From contig CAKZOK010000181.1 of assembly GCA_937136415.1 (NCBI GenBank), positions 1 through 64,000 of the forward strand: a DNA stretch of 64,000 bases, read 5' to 3'. Source of the stretch: an uncultured Cytophagales bacterium. GTDB lineage: Bacteria > Bacteroidota > Bacteroidia > Cytophagales > Bernardetiaceae. Position numbers and translations under genes: made by a program. The notes under the pieces are model-generated. The model was not told the DNA's origin. It worked only from the letters and a program-made list of their open reading frames with translations, and made no database searches. Below, in pieces: positions 17,623 to 25,695 of this stretch. The stretch's first letter is position 1; each line of letters starts with the position of its first letter.

Positions 17623-18870
17623 TTAGTTATTTTCTGTCAGATGAATAGCCTCTAAAATAATTTTACAGGCTTTTTTTATTTCTTTTTTAGTAATGATAAG
17701 AGGAGGCGCAATTCTCATTGAATTATCACAATACAAAAACCAATCAGAAAGCAAACCCAAATCCAAACAATGAGCAATTACTTTTTGTAAAAACTCAAAA
17801 CTTTCAAATTCTACTGCCAGCATCAAGCCAATTCCACGAAATTCTTTTATTGCCTTTGTAGTTTTTGGATTTAATAATTCTTTAAATAAATTATGTTTTT
17901 CTTCAATATTTTCTAATAAATTTTCTTTCTGAATCACTTTCAAAGTTGCCAAAGAAGCCACACAGCTCACAGGGTGTCCACCAAAAGTAGAAATATGTCC
18001 CAAAATTGGATTATCAGAAAGACATAACATCATTTTTTGAGAAGCCATAAAAGCACCAATCGGCATTCCTCCACCCATTCCCTTTGCAGCCACAACAATA
18101 TCAGGAATAATGTCAAAATGTTCAAACGCCCAAAGTTTGCCTGTTCTGCCAAAGCCACATTGAATTTCATCACAGATTAAGAGTGTTCCTGTTTCACTAC
18201 ATTTTTTTCGGAGAGCTTGTAAATATTCTTTTTTAGGAACTCTAATCCCTGCTTCTCCCTGTACAGTTTCGATAATTACGGCTGCTGTTTTTTCTGTAAT
18301 TTTGGAAAGGCAAGTTTCATCATCAAAATAAATATGGTCAATATTAGGAAGCAATGGCAAAAATGGTTCTTTCCATTCTTTGCTCGTTCCGAGTGAAAGT
18401 GCTGCATGGGTAGAGCCGTGATAAGCATCATGACAACCTATTAATTGCGTTCTGCCTGTAAATCGTTTGGCTAATTTTATAGCTCCCTCAACGGCTTCAC
18501 TTCCAGAATTGACAAAATAAGTAGCATTTTGAGGGCTTTCGGTATTATCATTTTTATCTAAAAAATCTTGTCCTAAAGTAGTATTAAATGTTTTTGAAAG
18601 TGCAGTAGCAAGCTGAACTTGTGGGGTTTGTACAAATTCTCCATAGACCATTAGGTGCATATACTTTCGAAGCTGTTTTTGGATTGCCTTTATTACTTTT
18701 GGGTGGCGATGACCAACATTACTCACTCCAATCCCTGAAATAATGTCTATCCATTTTTGATTTTTGCTTCCAAACATATAAATCCCCTTTGCATTATGGA
18801 CTTCTAAAGCAAGAGGAAAAGGCGAGGTTTGAGCAACATGATTAAGGAAAAGTTGGCGAGATGAAAGCAT
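17623..18870 (-). CDS. Class III pyridoxal-phosphate aminotransferase
   Basis: A 415-residue aminotransferase of the acetylornithine / 4-aminobutyrate / ornithine group. Evidence: substrate-cofactor segment YFVNSGSEAVEGAIKLAKRF near residues 115-134, GCHDAYHGST, ETVQGEAGIRVP, LICDEIQCGFGRTGK, and the PLP lysine in VAAKGMGGGMPIGAF near residue 262. The enzyme moves an amino group from a terminal amine or alpha-amino acid to a keto acid. The sequence alone does not settle the substrate, and there are no arginine or GABA genes beside it. It is cytoplasmic. Confidence 0.88.
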   Translation of the reverse strand: MLSSRQLFLNHVAQTSPFPLALEVHNAKGIYMFGSKNQKWIDIISGIGVSNVGHRHPKVIKAIQKQLRKYMHLMVYGEFVQTPQVQLATALSKTFNTTLGQDFLDKNDNTESPQNATYFVNSGSEAVEGAIKLAKRFTGRTQLIGCHDAYHGSTHAALSLGTSKEWKEPFLPLLPNIDHIYFDDETCLSKITEKTAAVIIETVQGEAGIRVPKKEYLQALRKKCSETGTLLICDEIQCGFGRTGKLWAFEHFDIIPDIVVAAKGMGGGMPIGAFMASQKMMLCLSDNPILGHISTFGGHPVSCVASLATLKVIQKENLLENIEEKHNLFKELLNPKTTKAIKEFRGIGLMLAVEFESFEFLQKVIAHCLDLGLLSDWFLYCDNSMRIAPPLIITKKEIKKACKIILEAIHLTENN

Positions 18871-18960
18871 ATAGTTTGATTACGAATTAAAGATTACAAA
18901 TTACGAATGAAATGGTGTGCAAAATTACTAAATTTTCTTTCATAAAGTAGAGTACGAAAT

Positions 18961-18988
18961 ACATCTCACACTAAAGCGTAAGCTACAT
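18961..18988 (-). repeat. Family D short repeat overlapping the stop of the cyclase gene
   Basis: On the minus strand the sequence is ATGTAGCTTACGCTTTAGTG and then TGAGATGT. The TAG at 18985-18983 is the stop codon of the cyclase-family gene. The same unit (ATGTAGCTTACGCTTTA) occurs at 55260-55276 and a related one at 55300. The repeat appears to supply a gene end here and a gene start there. Confidence 0.5.
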
Positions 18989-19831
18989 TATTTCATACAA
19001 AATAGGTTTTGAAGGCGCAGCATCGGTTTCTAAAGATGGAATTAAAATATTTAATAAATAAATTCCGTCTTTGATTTGATTATCTACAAAGATAAGTTCT
19101 GTAATGGTAGCATTCTTGCGAACTTTCGAAAAATCACTTTTATTGTTATCATCATTATTGAGAATATTCCAAAACCCTCTATGAACCGATAATTTTCCCT
19201 TATCCGACTCTCTATCCACCGAAGGCAAATCTAAAAGTAAATGATTAATGTTTTTTTCTGCCAAAAATTTTCCTATACTTGGTTCTAAATAAGGAGGGTT
19301 TGTGCCAGAATAGTGCTTCGTTTTTTTTGTGTCAGAATTTGGAAGAGTACGAATAATTAGTGCTTCGTAGGGAATAGTTTTGATGTTTAGTTTTTCTGCA
19401 ATATTTTTTTTCAAAATTACTTCGTCGTTTGGTTCTGCTATCTGACTTAGCTGCTCAAATTCTGTATTTTCCAAATCTGATTGAGTAATTTTTGTAGGAT
19501 TGAGCGTAATCAAACGAGCCACAAACCAAAAAGTTTTTAGAGATTGATTGATAGTAACTTTGTTTTCTTCTTGATTACTCAAATGTCCATAACACTCTGT
19601 ATGTGTGCCGTTTCCGTGAGGAGTAATCATAATTTTTTGATAATTACACGTTCCTCCTTCGGCTACATTTCCAATAAAATCTTCTCCAAAACGAATCGTT
19701 TGGAAGACAGGGTTTTCAGCATAATAACAATTTGGATTTTTTTTACCTTCTTGTAGAGGAATTGAAATATCCAAAGGTTTTGATAAATCGGCTGTGTAGT
19801 TTTTATTATTTATCGAATAATTAATTTTCAT
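18983..19831 (-). CDS. Cyclase-family metal-dependent hydrolase (kynurenine formamidase-like)
   Basis: A 282-residue protein of the cyclase / kynurenine-formamidase superfamily. The metal motif is visible as HGNGTHTECYGH near residues 96-107 (family pattern HxGTHxDxPxH, with Glu in place of Asp), and LLLDLPSVDRESDKGKLS plus VHRGFWNI match the second conserved block. Members hydrolyse amide or cyclic ester bonds such as N-formylkynurenine; the substrate here is unknown. The frame is open to 19900, but MKINYSINNKNY at 19831 is the natural start. It is cytoplasmic, divergent from the MFS gene, and ends in a short dispersed repeat. Confidence 0.8.
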   Translation of the reverse strand: MKINYSINNKNYTADLSKPLDISIPLQEGKKNPNCYYAENPVFQTIRFGEDFIGNVAEGGTCNYQKIMITPHGNGTHTECYGHLSNQEENKVTINQSLKTFWFVARLITLNPTKITQSDLENTEFEQLSQIAEPNDEVILKKNIAEKLNIKTIPYEALIIRTLPNSDTKKTKHYSGTNPPYLEPSIGKFLAEKNINHLLLDLPSVDRESDKGKLSVHRGFWNILNNDDNNKSDFSKVRKNATITELIFVDNQIKDGIYLLNILIPSLETDAAPSKPILYEIM

Positions 19832-19957
19832 ATCAAAAAAAAAGAGTGGATTGATTAGTATTAATAGCCTAAAATTGCTACTTTTCATTTTTATAAACAA
19901 TAGTAATAAATAATTACGAATTGTAAGTCAAAAATTACGATTAAAGCAGTAAAAGAC

Positions 19958-21196
19958 ATGTCAAAATCTATTCAAGCCTTGAGCATTTTGCCCATTATTG
20001 TTCTTTCTCAATTTTGTTGTACTTCGCTTTGGTTTGCAGGAAATGCCGTAATGAGTGATTTGATAGCTGCTTTTGGGCTTCCCAATAATGCCTTGAGTTT
20101 GCTTACTTCTGCTGTTCAGTTTGGTTTTATAAGTGGTACGCTTATTTTTGCGCTTCTGATGATTGCTGATAGATTTTCGCCTTCTTTAGTTTTTTTTGTT
20201 TGTGCTTTTTTGGGTGCTTTGTGCAATTATTTTACAGTTTTTGATGGAAATAATTTGTTTAGTCTTCTTTTATTTCGTTTTCTGACAGGTTTTTTCTTGG
20301 CAGGAATTTATCCAGTAGGAATGAAAATAGCTTCTGATTATTATCAAAAAGGCTTAGGAAAGTCGTTGGGATATTTGGTGGGAGCTTTGGTTATCGGAAC
20401 GGCTTTTCCTCATCTTTTAAAAAGTATTCAGAGTATAGAGAGTTTTTCAAACCTATTTTCGTGGCGTTTGGTAATACAATTTACATCTTTCATTGCACTT
20501 TTAGGAGGGGTTTTGATGTTTGTTTTTGTTCCGAATCGTTCTATTATTATTTCTGACAAATCTAATCAAAAGCTAAAAATTACGGCATTTTTTCAAGTTT
20601 TTAAAAGTGCTAATTTTCGTTCGGCAGCTTTTGGATATTTTGGACACATGTGGGAATTATATACGTTTTGGGCATTTGTTCCTATTATTTTGGCTACTTA
20701 TTCCAAATTACACCCAGAAATTTCGATTAATATTTCCTTTCTTTCTTTTCTAATTATTGGTTTGGGTAGTTTGGCTTGTATTATTGGAGGCTATCTTTCG
20801 GAGCGTTTTGGAGCTAAGAAAGTAGCTTTTGCATCTTTGTTGTCTTCTGGCTTTTGTTGTCTTGTTTCTCCTCTTGTTTTTTATGCAGATTCTTATTTTC
20901 TTTTAGTTGCTTTTCTTGTTTTTTGGGGTTTGGTAGTGATTGCAGATTCTCCTCTTTTTTCTACTTTAGTGGCTCAAAATGCCATCAAAGAACTAAAAGG
21001 AACAGCCCTAACGATTGTAAATTGTATCGGTTTTGCTATTACGATTATCAGTATTCAGTTTATAAATTTGCTTTCTAATCAGTTTGATGAGAAATATATT
21101 TTTATGTTTTTGGCTCTTGGTCCTGTTTTAGGATTGATGGCTTTGAGCGCAAATAAAGCAAAAAGCAAAAGCATAAATAAGACAAACAAAAATTGA
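19958..21196 (+). CDS. Major facilitator superfamily transporter
   Basis: A 412-residue inner-membrane carrier with twelve hydrophobic helices. The loop between helices 2 and 3 (LLMIADRFSPSLVFF) and the motif SERFGAKKVAFASL between helices 8 and 9 are MFS signatures, and FLTGFFLAGIYPVGMKIASD in helix 4-5 is typical of the cyanate/nitrate-like or general anion branch. The substrate cannot be assigned. The C-terminus is a short Lys/Ser-rich tail. The divergent cyclase-family hydrolase shares its upstream region and might act on the same compound, which is inference only. Confidence 0.85.
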   Translation: MSKSIQALSILPIIVLSQFCCTSLWFAGNAVMSDLIAAFGLPNNALSLLTSAVQFGFISGTLIFALLMIADRFSPSLVFFVCAFLGALCNYFTVFDGNNLFSLLLFRFLTGFFLAGIYPVGMKIASDYYQKGLGKSLGYLVGALVIGTAFPHLLKSIQSIESFSNLFSWRLVIQFTSFIALLGGVLMFVFVPNRSIIISDKSNQKLKITAFFQVFKSANFRSAAFGYFGHMWELYTFWAFVPIILATYSKLHPEISINISFLSFLIIGLGSLACIIGGYLSERFGAKKVAFASLLSSGFCCLVSPLVFYADSYFLLVAFLVFWGLVVIADSPLFSTLVAQNAIKELKGTALTIVNCIGFAITIISIQFINLLSNQFDEKYIFMFLALGPVLGLMALSANKAKSKSINKTNKN

Positions 21197-21219
21197 AAAT
21201 GACCTTTTTTAAGTAAAAA

Positions 21220-23040
21220 TTATTTTTTTAATTCTATCTTGTGTAATCTTGAAATAATCATATCTTTATCTCTGTTCATTATTTTACTTATTTCTTTTAT
21301 GGTGTGTCCTAAATCAAATAATTTTTTGAGTTCTTGTTCTTCTTTTATTGTCCAACGTTTATAATTATTTTGGTTTGTTTTTGGTTTTTTTTTAGTGGGA
21401 TAAGTTTTTTTAGAATTTGTATTTTTTTTATTAATCGATAAATCATTTTTTTGTTTTTCTGCTTTTTTCTGTTCTGTTTTTTCTTTGTTTTCTTTGGGGG
21501 TTATCCATTTTTTTGCCCAAAAAATAAATTGTTTTCTAAATTCATCTGTCTTGATGTCGTTTCGGTATTCGATAGCCATCATAAAATTATCATAAAGACC
21601 TTCAATATCTCTTTTTTTGGCTGCTTGCCTTGCTTTTTTGTAAAACAAATCAGCTTTTCCATTTTCAATTTCTTGTGAAATGGCAGCTTTTGAGGTTTCT
21701 GTTTTGGCAAATGCAACTACTCTTTTATCAGTTTTGATGGCTTTATGAGGAATGGGAGAAGCCAAAATTAGTCCCTCATACGAAGTACAACGACTAAAAG
21801 CAACATAGACTTGCCCTGCTGCAAAAGCACCTCCCAAATCAGCAATTATTTTATCAAAAGTAAGTCCTTGGCTTTTATGTACTGTAATTGCCCACGCCAA
21901 TTTTAGAGGATATTGAATAAAAGAACCCAAATCTTCTGACTCTATTTCTGCTTTTTCATCGTTCCATTTATACCTTATATTTTTCCAAACTTGCTGCTCT
22001 ACTTCAATTTCTTTTTTAAATTCGTCTTCTACAATTATTTTTTCATCTTCTATTCGTACAATTTTTCCTATTTTTCCATTATGATATTTTTTGTCTTTAT
22101 CATTTTTGATAAACATTACTTGTGCATTAATCTTTAATTCAAGGTTTTTTTCAGTAGGAAAATTTTTCTCTGGAAATTCTCCTTCCAAATCAGCCTCAAA
22201 ATTTTGAGTAGATGCCATCAAACGGCTCAATTTTTCACTATTTATTTCTCTTACTTTTTCATTATGCGTACAGAGCATAATACAATTTTGGTGTTTTTCG
22301 AAGTCAAAATTTGGGTCATATTTTTCATTTAGGCTTTTTACTTGCTCGTGTGTAAGGTCGCTATTTCTGATTTTGTTGAGTAGGTTGATAAAACGCTTGT
22401 CTTTCTGACGATATATTTTTTTGAGTTCGATATAAATAGGTTGTGTTTTCTGAATTACTTTTGCACTAAAGAAAAATTCGCTCTCATAGTGAGGCTTCAA
22501 AATTTCTTTTTCTTCATCTTTCAAAATGGGAGGGAGCTGAAAAGTATCGCCAATCAAAATGACCTGTACACCACCAAAAGGCACAACTTCTTTCTTTCGA
22601 AAAACACGCAAAAGCCTATCAATGACATCTAATAAATCACAACGCACCATCGAAACCTCATCAATAACCAAAATTTCTAAGGCTTCAATCATTTTTTGTT
22701 TTTCTTCGGAATATTTGAAATGGTCATAAATTATACTTTGGTCGGTATCGCCCATATTTGCAGCCTTTCGCAATCTTTTATCATTGGGAACAAACAAACT
22801 CGGCTTTATCTGAAAAAAAGAATGTATCGTTTGCCCACCTGCATTGATGGCAGCAACTCCCGTAGGAGCAACAATTACCATGTTTTTATGGGTCGTTGTT
22901 TTGAGATATTTCAAAAAGGTAGTTTTTCCAGTTCCTGCTTTTCCTGTTAGATAAACCGTTTTTTTGGTGTGTTTGATAATGTCTAAAGCATTATTAAACT
23001 CAATATTATCTTTATCTAATTTTATATTATCTACAATCAT
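21220..23040 (-). CDS. Pif1-family DNA helicase with C-terminal HTH/Myb-like tail
   Basis: A 606-residue superfamily 1 helicase. Walker A GKAGTGKTTFLKYL is at about residues 33-46, followed by VIVAPTGVAAINAGGQTIHSFF (motif Ia), LVIDEVSMV (motif II), GDTFQLPPI (motif III) and AWAITVHKSQGLTFDKI with VYVAFSRCTSYEGL (motifs V-VI). Pif1 enzymes unwind 5'-3' and resolve G-quadruplexes and stalled forks. A Lys/Asn-rich linker at about 505-560 leads to a 45-residue module (RWTIKEEQELKKLFDLGHTI...IMNRDKDMIISRLHKI) that resembles a Myb/SANT or HTH DNA-binding unit. It is cytoplasmic and a single gene. Confidence 0.9.
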   Translation of the reverse strand: MIVDNIKLDKDNIEFNNALDIIKHTKKTVYLTGKAGTGKTTFLKYLKTTTHKNMVIVAPTGVAAINAGGQTIHSFFQIKPSLFVPNDKRLRKAANMGDTDQSIIYDHFKYSEEKQKMIEALEILVIDEVSMVRCDLLDVIDRLLRVFRKKEVVPFGGVQVILIGDTFQLPPILKDEEKEILKPHYESEFFFSAKVIQKTQPIYIELKKIYRQKDKRFINLLNKIRNSDLTHEQVKSLNEKYDPNFDFEKHQNCIMLCTHNEKVREINSEKLSRLMASTQNFEADLEGEFPEKNFPTEKNLELKINAQVMFIKNDKDKKYHNGKIGKIVRIEDEKIIVEDEFKKEIEVEQQVWKNIRYKWNDEKAEIESEDLGSFIQYPLKLAWAITVHKSQGLTFDKIIADLGGAFAAGQVYVAFSRCTSYEGLILASPIPHKAIKTDKRVVAFAKTETSKAAISQEIENGKADLFYKKARQAAKKRDIEGLYDNFMMAIEYRNDIKTDEFRKQFIFWAKKWITPKENKEKTEQKKAEKQKNDLSINKKNTNSKKTYPTKKKPKTNQNNYKRWTIKEEQELKKLFDLGHTIKEISKIMNRDKDMIISRLHKIELKK

Positions 23041-23068
23041 TTTTTATTTCCTTCAATTTATTGATATG

Positions 23069-23245
23069 GAAGCTGTTTAAATTTTTTGTTTAAGTCTAAA
23101 AAAGACTGTTGTGTTTGTTTGTTTCCTTAGAAGAGCTTTAGCCTAGTAGTCTTCAGCGAAGCTAAACGAACTTTTATGCTTCTAAAGAAGTGTTTTATTT
23201 GGTTCTGAGGAACTGAACACACAATTTAAAAGTGTAAACAACTTC
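23069..23245. repeat. Family C repeat, long copy
   Basis: Bounded by GAAGCTGTTTAAATT at the left and TGTAAACAACTTC at the right, which are imperfect inverted arms. Beginning and end match the repeat at 55362-55481 (for example CTGAACACACAATTTAAAAG against CTGAACGCACAATTTAAAAG). The middle contains GAAGAGCTTTAGCC and GCTAAACG blocks. No frame and no clear target duplication. Confidence 0.6.
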
Positions 23246-23302
23246 ATGGTTTTCAAACTAAAAGTACTAAAAAATAATTATAAATAAGAAGTTTTTTATA
23301 AA

Positions 23303-23341
23303 AAATAGCACACAAAATAATAATAATTTTGTGTGCTATTT
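23303..23341. terminator. Strong hairpin terminator of the lipoprotein gene
   Basis: AAATAGCACACAAAAT (23303-23318) and ATTTTGTGTGCTATTT (23326-23341) are perfect 16-bp inverted repeats with a 7-base loop. It lies 47 bp beyond the minus-strand lipoprotein stop, and A/T runs on both sides would let it work in either direction. Confidence 0.75.
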
Positions 23342-23387
23342 ATAAAATAAAGTTTTGCTTTATTCTTCTCAAATCTGACTTTTTGTT

Positions 23388-23957
23388 TTACTCAACTGTT
23401 ACATCAAACTCTACTTCGATATCAGTTTCACCACCTGCATTTGCGATATTTCCATCTGAAACACCTTCAGCATCTTTGTTAGGTTCGTGGCGAAGTGTGA
23501 TTTTTAATTTTCCTGTTGCTGGCTGGCTTGTCGTTAAAGTTGTTTCTAATCCTACTGGATTGTTTTGAGCAGAATCATCAATGTCAGCATAAAAAATTGA
23601 AATATTTGTGTTTGTATTAGAAAAAAAGAACTGGTGTTCTGCGCTTTCTTCTTTTACTTCTTCTGTGATGCTTTCGCCATCAATTTCGTTTAATAGCTCA
23701 ATTTTTCCTTCATATACTGTATTTGCCAAAAGTGTACCTTCTGTAATAACAGGGCTGTTTCCTCCATCTCCATCTAAATCTTTGAATGAAAAAACAACAG
23801 TAGGTTTGTCGGTAGCTGTAAGTGTATAAGTGAGTGTTGTGATTAATTCTTCGTCATTAGGAATTACTGGGTCTTCGTCGTCGCCACAAGAAGAAAATAA
23901 AATGAGAGTAGAAAAAATAAGACTTAAGAACAAAAATACTTTTTTTGATAAAATCAT
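23388..23957 (-). CDS. Lipoprotein of unknown function, acidic
   Basis: An exported lipoprotein of about 189 residues. The signal MILSKKVFLFLSLIFSTLIL ends in the lipobox LFSSC, followed by GDDEDPVIPNDEE. An upstream Met at 23978 is possible, but M at 23957 gives a normal lipoprotein signal. The mature part has ELITTLTYTLTATDKPTVVF and DLDGDGGNSPV and resembles Bacteroidota lipoproteins often encoded beside TonB-dependent receptors and loosely named type 1 periplasmic binding fold proteins. No receptor lies beside it here. Two palindromic sites in its promoter region suggest a repressor. The function is unknown; metal-linked uptake is a guess. Confidence 0.7.
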   Translation of the reverse strand: MILSKKVFLFLSLIFSTLILFSSCGDDEDPVIPNDEELITTLTYTLTATDKPTVVFSFKDLDGDGGNSPVITEGTLLANTVYEGKIELLNEIDGESITEEVKEESAEHQFFFSNTNTNISIFYADIDDSAQNNPVGLETTLTTSQPATGKLKITLRHEPNKDAEGVSDGNIANAGGETDIEVEFDVTVE

Positions 23958-23995
23958 AATAAAATAAAATAAGCACAATGAAAAATAATTTTAAA

Positions 23996-24010
23996 TGCAA
24001 CTCTGTTGCA
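23996..24010. promoter_or_regulatory. Palindromic operator, proximal copy
   Basis: TGCAAC-TCT-GTTGCA, with AAA on the left side as in the distal copy. It lies between the -7 box (24021-24028) and the lipoprotein start at 23957, so a bound repressor would block transcription. Its centre is 51 bp from that of the distal palindrome. Confidence 0.55.
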
Positions 24011-24020
24011 GTAAGAATGG

Positions 24021-24052
24021 CAAATATAAAATTGATTTTTGATAAATGCAAC
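24021..24052 (-). promoter_or_regulatory. Promoter of the lipoprotein gene
   Basis: Read on the minus strand: GTTG at 24052-24049, a 20-bp spacer and TATATTTG at 24028-24021, matching the Bacteroidota -33/-7 pattern. The -33 box is part of the distal palindrome. Confidence 0.6.
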
Positions 24053-24064
24053 ATAGTTGCATTT
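24044..24064. promoter_or_regulatory. Palindromic operator, distal copy
   Basis: A perfect 9-3-9 palindrome: AAATGCAAC, ATA, GTTGCATTT. It covers the -33 box of the minus-strand lipoprotein promoter and ends 5 bp before the -33 box of the plus-strand methyltransferase promoter. One protein dimer here could control both genes. Confidence 0.6.
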
Positions 24065-24069
24065 ATTTT

Positions 24070-24101
24070 TTTGAATAGAGAATGGATTTGATGTATTTTT
24101 G
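24070..24101 (+). promoter_or_regulatory. Promoter of the THUMP-like methyltransferase gene
   Basis: TTTG (24070-24073), 20 bp, TATTTTTG (24094-24101). Transcription would begin near 24108, which excludes the frame's first ATG at 24082 and supports the start at 24133. Confidence 0.6.
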
Positions 24102-24132
24102 TAAAATAATTTACTCAATTTTATTTATTTCT

Positions 24133-25425
24133 ATGAAATTCGCATTGTCTTTATCAGAAAATCAGCCCACTTATTACCAACTCTTAGAAAATGAAATTCA
24201 AGATTTTATAGAAAAAAATAAAGACAAAGAAATAACTCAAACGCTTTTACATCTGCCCAAAGAATATCAAGAATTGAGAATAGAAATTGGAAATCAAATC
24301 AAATCACTTCAAAAATCAAAGTTAAAACTCCCTCTTTGGTATAATTCTGATAAAATTCTTTTTCCTCCTTCTTTATCGATAGAACAGGCTTCTTCTGAAA
24401 TCACGGCAAAATATAAAGCAAGTTTGTTGTGTAATGATGACAAAACAGATTTGAAAAATCAAACCCTTGTAGATTTGACAGGTGGAATGGGAGTGGATAG
24501 TTTTTATTTTTCTAAAAAGATAGGAAAGGTAATTTATATAGAACAAAATGAATTGTTGGCAAGTCTTGCAAAGCATAATTTTGAAGTTTTGGGAGCGAAT
24601 AATATTGAAGTAATTTGCGCCAAATCAGAAGATTTTTTAGAGAAAGCAAAACAGGAAAATACAATTTTTGATTGGATTTATCTTGACCCTGCTCGTAGAG
24701 ATGATGTAGATAAAAAAGTATTTCTCTTAGAAGATTGTCAGCCTAATATGGTTGATTTATGGGATTTTTTTAATAAACTAGGGAAAAATTGGCTTCTCAA
24801 AACAGCTCCTTTGTTAGATATTCAGTTAGTTTTGAATAGATTAAAAAATATAGAAAAAGTAGAAGTGGTAGCACTTCAAAATGAGTGTAAAGAGGTTTTG
24901 TATAAATTGAGTTTTGGTTCTTTTTTGAAAAATGTGCAAATAGTTGCAATAAACTTACACGATAGTTTTGGTGAAAAAGAGAATATTTTAAGACCATTTG
25001 TTTTTTCTTTGGAAGAAGAAAAGGCAATTTTGATTGATTATTCTATCAAAAATGAAATTGAAAAGTATTTGTATGAACCAAATGTAGCACTGCTAAAATC
25101 TGGAGCTTTTAAAAGTATTGCTAAGAGTTATGAATTAAAAAAACTTTCTACAAACACCCATTTATACACTTCGCAAGATTTGAAAGAGAATTTTGTAGGG
25201 AAAATATTTAAAATATCAGAAGTAGTATCTTTTTCAAAGAAAGAAATTAAAAGAAAATTTGGTAAGAAAAATTTTAATATTGTTAGCCGTAATTTTCCCA
25301 TGACTGTAAAAGAGATAAGAAAGCAATTTTCTATTTCAGAAGGAAAAAATGAGTTTTTGTTTTTTACTACGATTACTTCAAATTCGGTGGATAAAAAAGT
25401 GGTATTGAGAGTGGAAAAGCTTTAA
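24133..25425 (+). CDS. Class I SAM-dependent methyltransferase with THUMP-like domain
   Basis: About 430 residues. The central Rossmann domain has SAM motif I VDLTGGMGVDSFYF near residues 113-126, the acidic YIEQN at the end of strand 2, and DWIYLDPARRD near 181-191 (DPAR where nucleic-acid methyltransferases have DPP/NPP). A helical N-terminal domain (TLLHLPKEYQELRIEIGNQI) precedes it. The C-terminal region (KSLVFSKKEIKRKF-like, with KFGKKNFNIVSRNFP) matches the THUMP-like RNA-binding domain. RNA methylation is likely but the target is unknown. The ATG at 24082 lies before the promoter's start point; the ATG at 24133 is used. It is cytoplasmic. Confidence 0.82.
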   Translation: MKFALSLSENQPTYYQLLENEIQDFIEKNKDKEITQTLLHLPKEYQELRIEIGNQIKSLQKSKLKLPLWYNSDKILFPPSLSIEQASSEITAKYKASLLCNDDKTDLKNQTLVDLTGGMGVDSFYFSKKIGKVIYIEQNELLASLAKHNFEVLGANNIEVICAKSEDFLEKAKQENTIFDWIYLDPARRDDVDKKVFLLEDCQPNMVDLWDFFNKLGKNWLLKTAPLLDIQLVLNRLKNIEKVEVVALQNECKEVLYKLSFGSFLKNVQIVAINLHDSFGEKENILRPFVFSLEEEKAILIDYSIKNEIEKYLYEPNVALLKSGAFKSIAKSYELKKLSTNTHLYTSQDLKENFVGKIFKISEVVSFSKKEIKRKFGKKNFNIVSRNFPMTVKEIRKQFSISEGKNEFLFFTTITSNSVDKKVVLRVEKL

Positions 25426-25695
25426 ACTCCTTTTTTTATTGGACAAAAACGAACTTGTCTTTTTTCTTACACTCCTTCAAATCTCTTTCATTTGTTAATA
25501 TTCAAGTAATATAAGGTGCTTAATTTTGTGAATAATATAAATGATTGATTTTTTAGCCAATAATTTTGTTTGAAAAAGTTATTTTAGAGATTTTTCTTAA
25601 AAAAAAAGAGAAATTTTTATGAAGAGCAAAATTTTGTCAATGATATTTTTCATTTCTTCTTTATCTTTTATTCATAATTTATTAATATTATATTT

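Noticed and set aside
18879-19942. ATTACGAATT-type repeats around the cyclase gene
   Set aside because: Similar AT-rich strings at 18879 and 19911 are short and common in such DNA; no ends or duplications define an element.
24082-24132. ATG at 24082 as start of the THUMP-like methyltransferase
   Set aside because: The best promoter in the region (24070-24101) places the transcript start after this ATG.
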